DNA of 64,000 nt, from NCBI GenBank assembly GCA_018238155.1, contig JABCTZ010000037.1, forward strand, positions 1-64,000, given 5' to 3'. A program made the position numbers and the translations under genes. The notes beneath the pieces were generated by a model that saw nothing but the letters and a program-made list of their open reading frames with translations, was not told where the DNA came from and did no database searches. Origin of the DNA: Candidatus Heimdallarchaeota archaeon (GTDB lineage: Archaea > Asgardarchaeota > Heimdallarchaeia > JABLTI01). Positions 18,669-28,194 of this stretch are shown here, one piece after another. The number at the start of each line of letters is the position of its first letter. Within the stretch, counting starts at the first letter, position 1.

Positions 18669-19161
18669 TTTTATCGTCTCAACTACTATAGTCTTGAGTT
18701 ATTTTTGTTTTATTTTCTAACTTACTTCTTAAATTTATTGAATGTGTTTAACTTCCAACAGAGAGTGATTTTTCTCTATTGAATTCTCCATATATGCTTT
18801 AAAGTAATTCGTGTTAGCATTATTAAGATTCCTCCAAATAAAGGATAATTAATGCTAACACTAAACAATATTCAACAACTGTAGTGCAAATTTGATTGAT
18901 AGATAATTAGTATTTTAATTTTTCAATAACCAAATTAACTGAAAATTTCTCATTCACAAATAGAATCTTTAATTATTGAATATTTAGTAATAGAAACAAG
19001 ATTGGAAGGAGAAAGAAGGATGATAAAAAAAGGAAAATATTGTGACCATTGCTACAAAATGAAAGAATAGAGAATCAGTATCTTCCAGTTTCTCTTTTTT
19101 TGTGTAAGGAGATTTTCAAGGTATGACTCCTATATTTAGTTCCCTTGAACCAAGCATTACC
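18669..19161. other. 493-base intergenic region, ppa to thyX
   Basis: No supportable gene on either strand. It holds the long hairpin at 18811-18861 and should contain the thyX promoter. Confidence 0.4.
18811..18861. repeat. Long inverted repeat upstream of thyX
   Basis: GTGTTAGCATTA (18811-18822) pairs perfectly with TAATGCTAACAC (18850-18861). Within the loop, ATTCCT can pair with AGGAT in extension. It is 143 bases upstream of the thyX start and downstream of ppa. It could be a ppa terminator, a thyX leader element or a remnant of a small mobile element. Confidence 0.55.
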
Positions 19162-19734
19162 CTAATGACTAGGTTGGTATAAATTGCCTTTATTCATTAT
19201 ATCATAATATTTCTCTTGGAAATACTCGATTGAAGTATCAATGATTTTTAATGCTTGCTCTTTTCCTTCCCATCCCTGAACTTCAGTTTTCTTCCCCTTC
19301 TCTAGTTTCTTGTATTCTCTAAAGAATTCTTCAACCTCGAGTAATTGATGTTTTGGCACCCAATCCAATGAATTTGCTTCATCCATTCTAGGATCGTTAT
19401 GAGCTACAGCAATGATTTTATCATCATCACCCATTTCATCTTTCATTCGTAATACTCCTATAGGTCGAGCTGTAACAAGACATCCTGGGAAAGTTGGTTC
19501 TGTAATTAATACCATTATATCTAAAGGATCTTTATCATCACCCAATGTACGTGGAATGAATCCATAAGAAATTGGAAAAACTACAGATGAATACAAAACA
19601 CGATCAAGATAAATAGCCATAATTTCTTTATCAAATTCAAATTTATTCTTTGAACCTTGAGGTGTTTCAATTACTGCATAGACTATTTCAGGAGGGTTAG
19701 GTCCTGGTTTAACATCTGTCCACAAATTTGGCAT
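19162..19734 (-). CDS. ppa: Inorganic pyrophosphatase, family I
   Basis: 190 residues. Family I marks are KFEFDKE, YGFIPRTL, the metal-binding GDDKDPLD (DxDPxD) and the second aspartate-rich stretch DDDKIIAVAHNDPR. It hydrolyses pyrophosphate to drive biosynthesis. The nearby phosphofructokinase (28347) carries PPi-type active-site residues, so the two enzymes could compete for the same cytosolic PPi. Confidence 0.96.
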   Translation of the reverse strand: MPNLWTDVKPGPNPPEIVYAVIETPQGSKNKFEFDKEIMAIYLDRVLYSSVVFPISYGFIPRTLGDDKDPLDIMVLITEPTFPGCLVTARPIGVLRMKDEMGDDDKIIAVAHNDPRMDEANSLDWVPKHQLLEVEEFFREYKKLEKGKKTEVQGWEGKEQALKIIDTSIEYFQEKYYDIMNKGNLYQPSH

Positions 19735-20116
19735 GATTTCATCAACTTCTTGTTAGTGGTGAAATAATACACAAATAAATCTTTTCAATCTTCGAGTGTT
19801 TTTATTTAAATATAATACAAATAAAAATGAATAAATGAGTGAATGGATTTTGTAATCCATTTAGATCGTGCTCATGAAAATTTCTACTGAAATTAAGTGT
19901 AAAATTGAATTATTGTTAGTTTCTAAAAAGTGGGAAATCACTCCAATACGCTCAGAGATCCTAAAAGCGAGTATCTCTATTTTGCGGATGGGAGATAGCT
20001 TAGCTGACTATTGCTTTTATCTGGAGTGCACTTCCCAGATATATTTAACTTAAGCATATAAAGAATATTTAGAATGAGGCAAAATGAAAGAAAAAAGCGT
20101 TGGCTCTATTCTAAAA
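19735..20116. other. 382-base intergenic region with a structured segment
   Basis: It contains a nested stem at 19931-20037: TGGGAA/TTCCCA and CACTCCA/TGGAGTG enclose 76 bases with an inner stem ATACGCT/AGC-GTAT. A 61-residue plus-strand frame (19868-20053) overlaps this and has no homologue I recognise. A small RNA or a ppa leader element is more likely than that frame. Confidence 0.35.
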
Positions 20117-20590
20117 TTATCCAAGCGCTTCCCATGTTGCATATTTTTCCACATAAAGTTTAGCTTTTCGTTCGAATTCTTTAACACTATTTTTGAACTC
20201 TTTTGCTGCGGTAGTGTTTAACGGATCGTCTGGATTGGGATTGGATAATAAAAATCGTAATGATTCCACAATATCAACTAAATTACTTGCTGGGGTCCAA
20301 TCCTTTCCTAAAATACCTACACAAATTCTATCTTTGAAAATATTTGGATGCCAGATAGGAGTTAAAACTTTCACTTTTGGTGGTTTAAAAGGAAATGACC
20401 TTGGTATATGTATTTCAAATTGGAATACACCGCCAGAATATAAACCGGTTCCAATCATGAACCCTCTCCAAACTCTAGTGTTTCCATTTAAAGGAGTGAA
20501 GTTTGGTTCCTCTTTCTTCATTTCCCCCGATTCAATAGCTAATCTTGCCCAAAAGTCGTCCTCACTGAGTTCCATTTGATTTTTCCTCAT
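20117..20590 (-). CDS. Ubiquitin-conjugating enzyme E2 (UBC fold)
   Basis: 157 residues, a minimal UBC domain. The E2 pattern is complete: GGVFQFEIHIPRSFPFKPPK, the HPN motif (81-83), the predicted catalytic cysteine C90 in DRICVGIL, WTPASNL after it, and the helical C-terminus with NPNPDDPLN. E2 enzymes accept ubiquitin from E1 as a thioester and pass it on with an E3. Eukaryotic-type E2 genes are an Asgard hallmark among archaea. No E1, RING protein or canonical ubiquitin is adjacent here. GAGG nine bases before the second Met suggests translation may start at 20575. Numbering is from the first Met. Confidence 0.93.
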   Translation of the reverse strand: MRKNQMELSEDDFWARLAIESGEMKKEEPNFTPLNGNTRVWRGFMIGTGLYSGGVFQFEIHIPRSFPFKPPKVKVLTPIWHPNIFKDRICVGILGKDWTPASNLVDIVESLRFLLSNPNPDDPLNTTAAKEFKNSVKEFERKAKLYVEKYATWEALG

Positions 20591-20800
20591 TTATTTTTGA
20601 TTCAAATTTTTTTGATTGTTTATCCTAAGCAATATTTAATACCGTTTAAACCTTTTGAAAGTTTTTCGGAACGGATGATTTACATTTGATTCGAATTAAA
20701 CTTAGATTAGTTCATTTATTCCACCATTTTATTGTTTTGCTATATGCAATAATATAAAATTCCTATCCGAAAGACTTTTTGAATAATTATACATTAAATA

Positions 20801-20807
20801 TTTATAC
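20801..20807 (+). promoter_or_regulatory. TATA-like box upstream of the 88-aa gene
   Basis: TTTATAC lies 40 bases before the ATG at 20841 in an AT-rich setting, giving a predicted transcript start near 20830 and a very short leader. Confidence 0.35.
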
Positions 20808-20840
20808 TAAATTATTTAGTCACAAGTTGTTGATGCAAAA

Positions 20841-21107
20841 ATGGCTTCTCGAAGAATACCCGAACTTGATGCAGCTATAAAATGGAAAACATTTTATGAT
20901 TTATTGAGTCAAAAAGCTTTCAAAGATGAAAGAGATAAAGGTGTTGTAGCAGCAGTGTTCTGTCTTAGCACATTTCCTGCTACAATCGAAACAATTGTTC
21001 GTTGGAAGGCTCTCTGTGATATTTTAATAAGGGAACCATTCGATATTGATAACTCCAGAAGAGGTTTAATTGCAGCAATACTTTTACTGTCAATAAACAA
21101 GAAATAG
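20841..21107 (+). CDS. Small protein with internal duplication, 88 aa
   Basis: Two helical halves align: DAAIKWKTFYDLLSQKAF then KGVVAAVFCLS (about 10-43), and ETIVRWKALCDILIREPF then RGLIAAILLLS (about 49-85). Each has a W-K core and a hydrophobic C-terminal helix, so the protein arose from a tandem duplication. No family is recognised, and there is no signal peptide. It stands alone between divergent E2 and convergent MetRS genes. Confidence 0.55.
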   Translation: MASRRIPELDAAIKWKTFYDLLSQKAFKDERDKGVVAAVFCLSTFPATIETIVRWKALCDILIREPFDIDNSRRGLIAAILLLSINKK

Positions 21108-21157
21108 CACTTTATTGTAAGATAAAAAGAAAAAGAGAAACCAAATTTCTCCTTTAA

Positions 21158-23302
21158 TTAACGAACTTTGGACCCATTAGGTACTTTTCTCAATGGTGTT
21201 AATATTGATATTTCAGGGTCAGCAGCAGCTGCTAACAGCATACCATTAGACTCTACACCACGAATTTTGGCTGGTTCTAGATTAGCAACTATTACTATTT
21301 GCTTTCCAACCAATTCATCTGGCTTATATCGTTCAGCAATACCTGCAACAATTTGTCTTTCCTCTGTACCAATATCAACAATAATCTTCAGTAGTTTTTT
21401 CGTTCCATCTATAGGTTCTACAGATTTAATAGTAGCAACTCTAAGATCTAATTGCTGAAAGTCTTTAAAGGGAATAAGTTCTTTTGTCATTTTTTCATCA
21501 GCCTTTGATTCTTTTTTCTTCTTCTTTTTAGGTTTAGCCTTTTTCTTAACCTCTTCGGAGGGAGCTAATTGTGGATTTTGTTTTATTAATTCTTTAACAG
21601 ATTCTCCACCCCATTCCAATCCAAGTTTTATTATTTGTTCGAGTTCAATTTTCTGGAATAATGGTACAAGCTCTTTGGAAATGTTATGATTATCAGAGAT
21701 TTTCTTTCCAACAGAATTCCAAGGTTGCTTATGAACATCTTCTTTTAATTGTAATAATTCGAATATTTTTTCTGCAGCAAATGGAATATAGGGTGCTAAA
21801 AGCACTGCCAATCCTCTACAACATTGAGCACAAATATTCAAAGTTGTAGCAACACGATCCTTCTTATTATCCTTCCAATCTGCCCATGGTTTCTTTGTTT
21901 GGAAATATCGATTACATTCACGTGCAAAGTCAAAAATGGTTAGAATTGTTCTTTGGAATTCAAATTTTCGCATCTCAGCATCTGCTTTCTTTGAAGTATC
22001 AATTAAAGCATTGATCATATCTTTGTCCTCTTTTTCAAGAGAACACGCTTTTGGAATTTTCCCATCGAAGTAACGATTAACAAATGTCAATGTTCTGTGA
22101 ATGAAATTTCCAAGTATATCTGCAAGATCACCGTTAACACTGTCACGAAACTCTGACCAAGTAAAATCTGTATCGTGTCTTTCCGGAGCAATTTTCATTA
22201 AGTAATAGCGCCAGAAATCAGCAGGAAATAACTCTAAAGCTGTATCAGTAAAGACACCTATTTTTTTGCTAGAAGAGAACTTTGTTTTTTCGTAGTTTAA
22301 CCATTGGAAAGCTTTAACGTAATCAGCTAGTACAAAACCATCATTAGCTCCTATCAAAGTAGCTGGGAACGTTATGGTATGGAAGGGTACATTATCCTTT
22401 CCAATAAAGTTAACAATGTAAGTATCAGTTTCTTTCCAGAATTTTTTCCACAGATTGGGATCTCCTTGTTGTTTAGCCCATTCTTTTGAAATGGAAATAT
22501 AACCAATTGGTGCATCAAACCAAACATAGAAGACTTTGTCACGGTATCCGTCCAGAGGAATTGGTACTCCCCATTTTATATCTCGTGATATGCTGCGAGG
22601 TCTTAGCCCATCTCTTATCCAACTATTAGAAATTGAAAGAGTTGTTTTAGGCCATTCTTGATGAGAATCAATCCATTCTTTTATTCGACCTTCCAAACTT
22701 CTCAAGTCTATGAATAGATGTTTACCTGAGCGAATCTCAGTATTATTTTTCCCACAAATGATACAAATAGGATTAATTAGATCTATACCATCAAGTACTT
22801 TTGAGCAATTTTCACATTGATCGCCTCTTGCATGTTCATATTTGCAATTTGGACAAGTTCCAACAACATAACGATCAGGCAAATTACGTTGACAATTTTT
22901 GCAGAAGAGTGATTGTATCTCTTTTTCCTCAATAAATCCATTTTTGTAAAGCTTCAAAAATAAATGTTGAGTCATTTCAATATTTTCTGGAGTATGAGTT
23001 CTACTGAACAGATCAAAAGATAAACCAAATCGTTCGTAGATATCTTTTTGTTTTTTGTGCATTATTTCAACAAATTCTTCGACAGGTATTCCTGCTTCTA
23101 ATGCTGAAACTTCAGCTGGGGTTCCATGATCATCTGTACCACATACTGCTAGAACTTCTTCTCCCCTTTGTCTCAAATACCTAGCTAATATATCAGCTGG
23201 TAAAAGAGAGGATACTAAGTTCCCGAGATGTTTTACAGTGTTTACGTAGGGCAAGGCACTTGTAATTAGATACCGTTTTTTCTTGTCAGACACTTTGAAC
23301 AC
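21158..23302 (-). CDS. metG: Methionyl-tRNA synthetase with C-terminal tRNA-binding domain
   Basis: 714 residues. The Rossmann catalytic core has HLGN (25-28, the HIGH motif) and KFSSSKK near 350 (KMSKS motif, slightly altered). Four zinc-binding CxxC pairs lie at about 130-185 (CKNC, CPNC, CENC, CIIC). An anticodon-binding helical domain follows, then a lysine-rich linker (about 575-595) and an EMAPII/Arc1p-type OB domain with FQQLDLRVATI and GVESNGMLLAA. The fused OB domain improves tRNA binding and is encoded separately in many archaea. The start is GTG; GTG 23293 has better spacing from AGGAG. Confidence 0.97.
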   Translation of the reverse strand: MFKVSDKKKRYLITSALPYVNTVKHLGNLVSSLLPADILARYLRQRGEEVLAVCGTDDHGTPAEVSALEAGIPVEEFVEIMHKKQKDIYERFGLSFDLFSRTHTPENIEMTQHLFLKLYKNGFIEEKEIQSLFCKNCQRNLPDRYVVGTCPNCKYEHARGDQCENCSKVLDGIDLINPICIICGKNNTEIRSGKHLFIDLRSLEGRIKEWIDSHQEWPKTTLSISNSWIRDGLRPRSISRDIKWGVPIPLDGYRDKVFYVWFDAPIGYISISKEWAKQQGDPNLWKKFWKETDTYIVNFIGKDNVPFHTITFPATLIGANDGFVLADYVKAFQWLNYEKTKFSSSKKIGVFTDTALELFPADFWRYYLMKIAPERHDTDFTWSEFRDSVNGDLADILGNFIHRTLTFVNRYFDGKIPKACSLEKEDKDMINALIDTSKKADAEMRKFEFQRTILTIFDFARECNRYFQTKKPWADWKDNKKDRVATTLNICAQCCRGLAVLLAPYIPFAAEKIFELLQLKEDVHKQPWNSVGKKISDNHNISKELVPLFQKIELEQIIKLGLEWGGESVKELIKQNPQLAPSEEVKKKAKPKKKKKKESKADEKMTKELIPFKDFQQLDLRVATIKSVEPIDGTKKLLKIIVDIGTEERQIVAGIAERYKPDELVGKQIVIVANLEPAKIRGVESNGMLLAAAADPEISILTPLRKVPNGSKVR

Positions 23303-23463
23303 ACTCCTACTATTTTCGAGAATCGTTGAGAATAATAATATTGAACGAAAATATAATAGTGATTTCTTCGTTGAGGGATGGTATTTAACTTTTTTGAATA
23401 AAAATTAAACTTAGTTGCAATACTAATTCAATTTGATTGAAAAATAGACTAGTAAAGGAAAAT

Positions 23464-26400
23464 TTACTTTACAACTGTTATGGTTGGAGTTTGAACTACT
23501 CCAATATGAGTATCATTAATTATACCTACTGTATCTACTATCCTACAATAAAATGAAACCGTACGTTGTGTATAGGACCTGAATAATCCCTTTCTCATTG
23601 AAGGAGGTTTCCACTCGAAAGATTCCAAAACAAAATTCTCTTCTTTTTTCACTCTAGTTTTTAATCGATATCTCTTAATTAACTTGACTTTAGCGTTCTT
23701 AGTAAATTGCAAGATATGTATTTCTCTAATGTCACTATGTGCTTTGAATTGTAATTTTGGAGTTATTTCAGTAACATAGTTACTACGAATTCTTGATTTA
23801 AGTGGTGGATTTCCAAGCAAACTAAAATTAATTAGCTTAGATAAAGGAGGTGAGACTTTGAGTGAGGCAGATGTACTAGCTCCTCTGCCATTAAAGACAC
23901 AAAGTAAATGCCATTTGGATGAACACATACTAAGGGGTATTACCACAGGCATATCAATTGTGAGACTTTTTCTTGAGAACCGAGATTTCTTTTCATATAA
24001 TTTAATTATCCCTCTTTGTGAGAGACCCCACAATGTCAATTTACCTCGAGTATTGCTTTTCGAGATAGATGCCTTGACTTTAACAAAAATCTCTCCAACA
24101 GGATTTGGAGATGTTGTTAGATTTGTTATGGAATGGGTTTTATTTTTTGGTACTTTGACCTTTGTACATGATTTATGGGCAGTGGCTAGGATTTTTCTAC
24201 TCTTTCCATCTCGAACAATAAATCTTAGCTTGAAATCACCATGATAATTATTGAGTTGAATTGGAATTGGAAGGTAACAAAAATCAACCAATGATGCTTT
24301 TTCCAAATTAATAGACTCTTGAAAAGCTTTTCGTCTTGCACCTGATCCCTTAGTCAGAGGAACAAATTCTGCTTCTATTTTAACTGGATGTGAAATTTTG
24401 GATTGGAGTATTGATCGGCGCCATTTTATCTTTATAACCGGAACAATTAGTGAATAATCAACTTTAGATGGAAAGTTATGTATTGAAACATTTTTGACAA
24501 ATTTAGATTCTTTGAAGAATTCTTCTCGTTGGAATGTTGGTGTAGCAGCGACTATTTTTGTAGAACCTCTAGCTGTTCGATTTGAAGTTTTAGATGTGCG
24601 TTTCTTCTTAGAAGCATTTGTTTTTGTGCTTCTTGAAATTCGAGGTTTTGGTAACACTGCACCTTGAGTACGATATCTTGAACTTGACGCTGTAGATGCA
24701 TAAGCCTGCACTTTTCTTTTCGAAGATTTTTGCAAAGATTTTGATCTAGAAGATGATTTCCTTTTGTATCCCTTTGTTTTAATAGGAGCTTTTTTTCTAG
24801 CTAGCTTCTTAGGTTTTGAAGATGAGCGTTTCTTCTTTGGAGTTTTCTTTTTGGCTTCTTTCACTTTTCTTTTCTTTGGTGGTGACCTAGTTCGTGCTGG
24901 AAGCTTCTTTTTTGATTTGACGGGTCTAATAGTTGCTACAGGTTTTGATTTCATAGAAGGAGTAGAAGGTCGTCTAATAGGTCGAGCAGCTAAAGGTTTT
25001 GATGGACGTCCAGTAATGGGTTTTGGTGGTGGTTTTTTAGCTTTTTCAAGAAGCTTTAATCTCTCGAGACGTTTTTTCTCTAACACTTTTTCTCTTTTTA
25101 TTTTCTCGCGTTGTATTTTAGCTGATTGTATTTGTTTCACTTTAAGTCGTTGACGTTCCTTTGACATTACTTTTTTACGCCTTGTCCTAGAATCAGATTG
25201 AAGTTTGCGAGCAATTGCACTTCGTGAATTATCTGCAGTTCTAACAGGTTTTGCAGCTTTTGTTTCAACGAATTCAGTTAATGATTTATCAGGAAGACCT
25301 AACATCTCGCTAAAAACTCTTCTAGGTTTACCATTCATTAAACTCAAACTTTTGATAAGATTTGTAATGTTATTGTGATTTTGTTCATATAAATAAAACA
25401 TAAATGTAGCTGCAGAAATAGGAGGAGCTATTCGAGCTGTCCCCCACAACATAATAAGAAGTGGAGCAAGTTCACTTTCACTCATTTGTAGTTCAGTTAG
25501 CTCTGGTTTTAACCAGATAAGTAAGGCACGCAAAGATTCATAGATTTTCCCAGGAGGTCCTCCTGTTTCTGGGTTGTGATTATAATATTTAGCGAAAAGC
25601 CCGCCAGATGATTCGATACCAGGGTCTCCTTGGAATTTTGCGAACATACCAAAGTTTACTGCTCTTTTGCGATGTTCAAAAATGGTATTTCCCTTTATTT
25701 CAGGAATTGGTGTACCAGCCCTAACCATCTTAGCACCTTTCAATGCTAATGCTTGTAGTAATAAAATGATTGAAATTCGAATGCTTTGATCATATTGTGC
25801 ATCAAAGAATCGACATTCAATAGTTCCATAGACTGTATATGGGTAAACATCTACGTACCTGTCATCAGGAATTTCTTTTCGAACATGCCTCGAGAATTGT
25901 GTCTGGGTATTAGATGATTCAACGTGCGGTAAATAATCGGGCATATTCGGTCCCAATTGCCCGGAATTTTCTTTTAACCTAAAACTTCGAATACTATCAG
26001 GAGCTAAAACCAAAGTTCGTCCATCATCACCCTTCTTAAGAATAATACGTCCAGCAGGTTTCCCATTTACAAACGGAGAAGTATTAGATAAAGCTATAAG
26101 ATGTGGTATATATGCTCTAATCATGTTATAAGCAGCACTTTTTTCTGCCTTGTTTTTAAATCCACCAAGATGATGATGTTCTCCGCAAGTTACTCCAGCA
26201 CGATATTCTGATTGATAAGGATTAAATCCCAAAGCTTGAATATTATATCCTTTTGTAATTGATTGAGAAGCAGCTAAATAGAGAGTGTTTATCCACCAAT
26301 CCATTTCTTCAATATACTCACAGGGAGGTGTCACTAATTCTAATAACCAAGTAATTTGTGATATATTTGGATCAGGACCAAATACATTGATTGCAATAGA

Positions 26401-26724
26401 TTTACCGTTGAGCTCATACTCTATTTGAACATAGCGAATCATTTTACCATGTCTTTCTACATCCTTTCTAGAGACACGCTTGATTTTTTTCCGAATATAG
26501 TCAGGGACATTTTTAGTGCTACTTGTTAAAGATTTTATGAAACTTAATGCCCCATTAAACATCTGATCCCAGACTGCAACTAGTTCTTTTCCATCCTCCA
26601 GAATTTCTCCGCGTTTATCAGTAATGAAATTTTCAACCTCTAAACCATGAGTAAAAGGCAACTTACGTAAGGTACTAGTAGCAGAATTTGCTGAATCTGA
26701 TTTTGTTTTACTGTTTTTACTCAT
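23464..26724 (-). CDS. GCS2-type glutamate-cysteine ligase-like protein fused to a basic linker and C-terminal beta domains
   Basis: 1086 residues in three parts. Residues 20-480 resemble the GCS2/YbdK carboxylate-amine ligase fold: THGLEVENFITDKRGE, LLELVTPPCEYIEEMDWWI, and a histidine cluster CGEHHHLGGF followed by FVNGKP. Residues about 500-740 are extremely basic and low in complexity (Lys/Arg/Ser/Pro, e.g. KKKTPKKKRSSSKPKK), like a histone tail. Residues about 750-1086 look like consecutive beta-sandwich domains. There is no signal peptide or membrane helix. A GCS2 enzyme would form gamma-glutamyl amide bonds; what the linker binds (nucleic acid, acidic partners) is unknown. I do not know of another protein with this architecture. 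Confidence 0.6.
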   Translation of the reverse strand: MSKNSKTKSDSANSATSTLRKLPFTHGLEVENFITDKRGEILEDGKELVAVWDQMFNGALSFIKSLTSSTKNVPDYIRKKIKRVSRKDVERHGKMIRYVQIEYELNGKSIAINVFGPDPNISQITWLLELVTPPCEYIEEMDWWINTLYLAASQSITKGYNIQALGFNPYQSEYRAGVTCGEHHHLGGFKNKAEKSAAYNMIRAYIPHLIALSNTSPFVNGKPAGRIILKKGDDGRTLVLAPDSIRSFRLKENSGQLGPNMPDYLPHVESSNTQTQFSRHVRKEIPDDRYVDVYPYTVYGTIECRFFDAQYDQSIRISIILLLQALALKGAKMVRAGTPIPEIKGNTIFEHRKRAVNFGMFAKFQGDPGIESSGGLFAKYYNHNPETGGPPGKIYESLRALLIWLKPELTELQMSESELAPLLIMLWGTARIAPPISAATFMFYLYEQNHNNITNLIKSLSLMNGKPRRVFSEMLGLPDKSLTEFVETKAAKPVRTADNSRSAIARKLQSDSRTRRKKVMSKERQRLKVKQIQSAKIQREKIKREKVLEKKRLERLKLLEKAKKPPPKPITGRPSKPLAARPIRRPSTPSMKSKPVATIRPVKSKKKLPARTRSPPKKRKVKEAKKKTPKKKRSSSKPKKLARKKAPIKTKGYKRKSSSRSKSLQKSSKRKVQAYASTASSSRYRTQGAVLPKPRISRSTKTNASKKKRTSKTSNRTARGSTKIVAATPTFQREEFFKESKFVKNVSIHNFPSKVDYSLIVPVIKIKWRRSILQSKISHPVKIEAEFVPLTKGSGARRKAFQESINLEKASLVDFCYLPIPIQLNNYHGDFKLRFIVRDGKSRKILATAHKSCTKVKVPKNKTHSITNLTTSPNPVGEIFVKVKASISKSNTRGKLTLWGLSQRGIIKLYEKKSRFSRKSLTIDMPVVIPLSMCSSKWHLLCVFNGRGASTSASLKVSPPLSKLINFSLLGNPPLKSRIRSNYVTEITPKLQFKAHSDIREIHILQFTKNAKVKLIKRYRLKTRVKKEENFVLESFEWKPPSMRKGLFRSYTQRTVSFYCRIVDTVGIINDTHIGVVQTPTITVVK

Positions 26725-26766
26725 TAATCATTCATACCCTACTTTTGTGTTAAGTTTCTTGGTAAT

Positions 26767-28194
26767 TCATTTTGGTTTTTGATGTAAAAGATAATCAAAC
26801 AAATATTGTTGAGTAAAAGGATAACTCTCTTCTTGTTCTTCTAGAATCTGTGTTATCTTAGATGCAAAATCCATGAGTGTTGTAACTTCAGAGATATTTA
26901 ATTTTCCGCCTTTAAGTTGCTGAATCACAAAACTTCGACGAATATCAATAATATCTGCAAATATGTTAAGAATGTACAGCTCTTCATAGACGTTATTTCC
27001 AGAAGGATCAAACAATGCATCCGTATTAAAATAAACACCAGAAATTGAACATAATTGAGCAATAATATCAGAAAGTCTTGCTTGAGTTTTAACTCTCAGT
27101 ATTTTATCAAAATCTTTTCTTGTAACTTTTGATTTTTCAATACCAACGCGGTTAATCACTTTTTGGGGCCAATAAATTTTCAGCATACGCAGAGCATTTA
27201 GTCCTAGAACATATCTTATATGATTAAAGGTTACTCCTAGTTCTTTTGCTTTTTCTGAAAAAATGAAAGTAAGATGATCACTTGCTTGTGGTACACTAAA
27301 ATAATTATGATCAGTACCATACATTGCAGATAAATGCCAATCCTCTACGAGATCGATACAATTTTTATAGAAAATTTCACAATCATCGCCTCTCATCCCT
27401 GATGTTTCAGTTTTGATATTTGAATCACCAAGAATTTCATACATACCTTTAGTTGTATAGTCAAAACCAAAATGCCCGAGTATTATTGTAAAATCGTCAT
27501 TCTTTGCTCGTTTTCTAACTTCCATTGTTACTTGATGTATCTCTTGAGCTGTTTGATAATTTTGAACATCAAAAATAACTGGCAATTTATAATCAACTGC
27601 AGTACGAACAATTTCAAAAATATTTTCACTGACAATATCATTTATCCAGTTCTCAGAAAGAGGGTGGAGTTTTAATCCTCTTGCACCATATTCAACACAT
27701 CTGAGGATTTCATCAATTGCTTTTTCCTTGTCATTTGGATCTACTCGACAAAAGGGAACTAACCTAGAACCATACTCAAGTGTTTGTGCACGAGTGATAA
27801 TATAATTATTCGAACGGATAAAATGAGGGGATGTCTTTGCATGGAGAGTATCATGCAATGGAAAAGTAACTATTTTATCTGCAAACCAACCAATATTCTG
27901 CGTAGTTCTCGTATCTCGAAAGATGTCTTGCTGTAATTTTGTTGCAGGCATCGTGAAATCATTAGCTTTTTCTGGCAAACTAAATGCATAATCCTCGGGA
28001 TAGCTTGTGATTCTTCTATGAACATCGAATTTTAATTTCTCATAGAAGTCTATATGATCCTTCGGTCTAACAATTCTATAATCTTTACCTTTTCCACTTA
28101 CGACTGATTCTTTACCCAAATGTGTGTGAGTATCCACTACATTTAGTTTTAGCGGTCTTTTCTTAGGATCATCTTTATCATATATAATTATCAT
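26767..28194 (-). CDS. Amidohydrolase-family (TIM-barrel) metal-dependent hydrolase
   Basis: About 475 residues. DTHTHLG near the N-terminus supplies the HxH metal ligands. A later GARGLKLHP, a HFGF motif near 240 and YGTDHNYFS near 295 provide the remaining strand-end ligands of an amidohydrolase-2 type barrel. A helical C-terminal extension of about 130 residues is unassigned. GAGGT six bases upstream favours the ATG at 28194 over 28200. Substrate unknown; relatives include decarboxylases and amide hydrolases. Confidence 0.75.
   Translation of the reverse strand: MIIIYDKDDPKKRPLKLNVVDTHTHLGKESVVSGKGKDYRIVRPKDHIDFYEKLKFDVHRRITSYPEDYAFSLPEKANDFTMPATKLQQDIFRDTRTTQNIGWFADKIVTFPLHDTLHAKTSPHFIRSNNYIITRAQTLEYGSRLVPFCRVDPNDKEKAIDEILRCVEYGARGLKLHPLSENWINDIVSENIFEIVRTAVDYKLPVIFDVQNYQTAQEIHQVTMEVRKRAKNDDFTIILGHFGFDYTTKGMYEILGDSNIKTETSGMRGDDCEIFYKNCIDLVEDWHLSAMYGTDHNYFSVPQASDHLTFIFSEKAKELGVTFNHIRYVLGLNALRMLKIYWPQKVINRVGIEKSKVTRKDFDKILRVKTQARLSDIIAQLCSISGVYFNTDALFDPSGNNVYEELYILNIFADIIDIRRSFVIQQLKGGKLNISEVTTLMDFASKITQILEEQEESYPFTQQYLFDYLLHQKPK

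Noticed and set aside
19939..20028. tRNA suggested by the seven-base CACTCCA/TGGAGTG stem
   Set aside because: No T-arm or anticodon arm inside; the interior folds differently.
19868..20053. 61-residue plus-strand frame
   Set aside because: No homologue or ribosome site, and it overlaps the nested-stem element; more likely chance.
23858..24244. 128-residue plus-strand frame
   Set aside because: Shadow of the C-terminal beta domains of the GCS2-like gene; no ribosome site or family.
24764..25153. 129-residue plus-strand frame rich in Phe and Gly
   Set aside because: It is the complement of the lysine/arginine-rich linker of the GCS2-like gene; its composition is explained by that.
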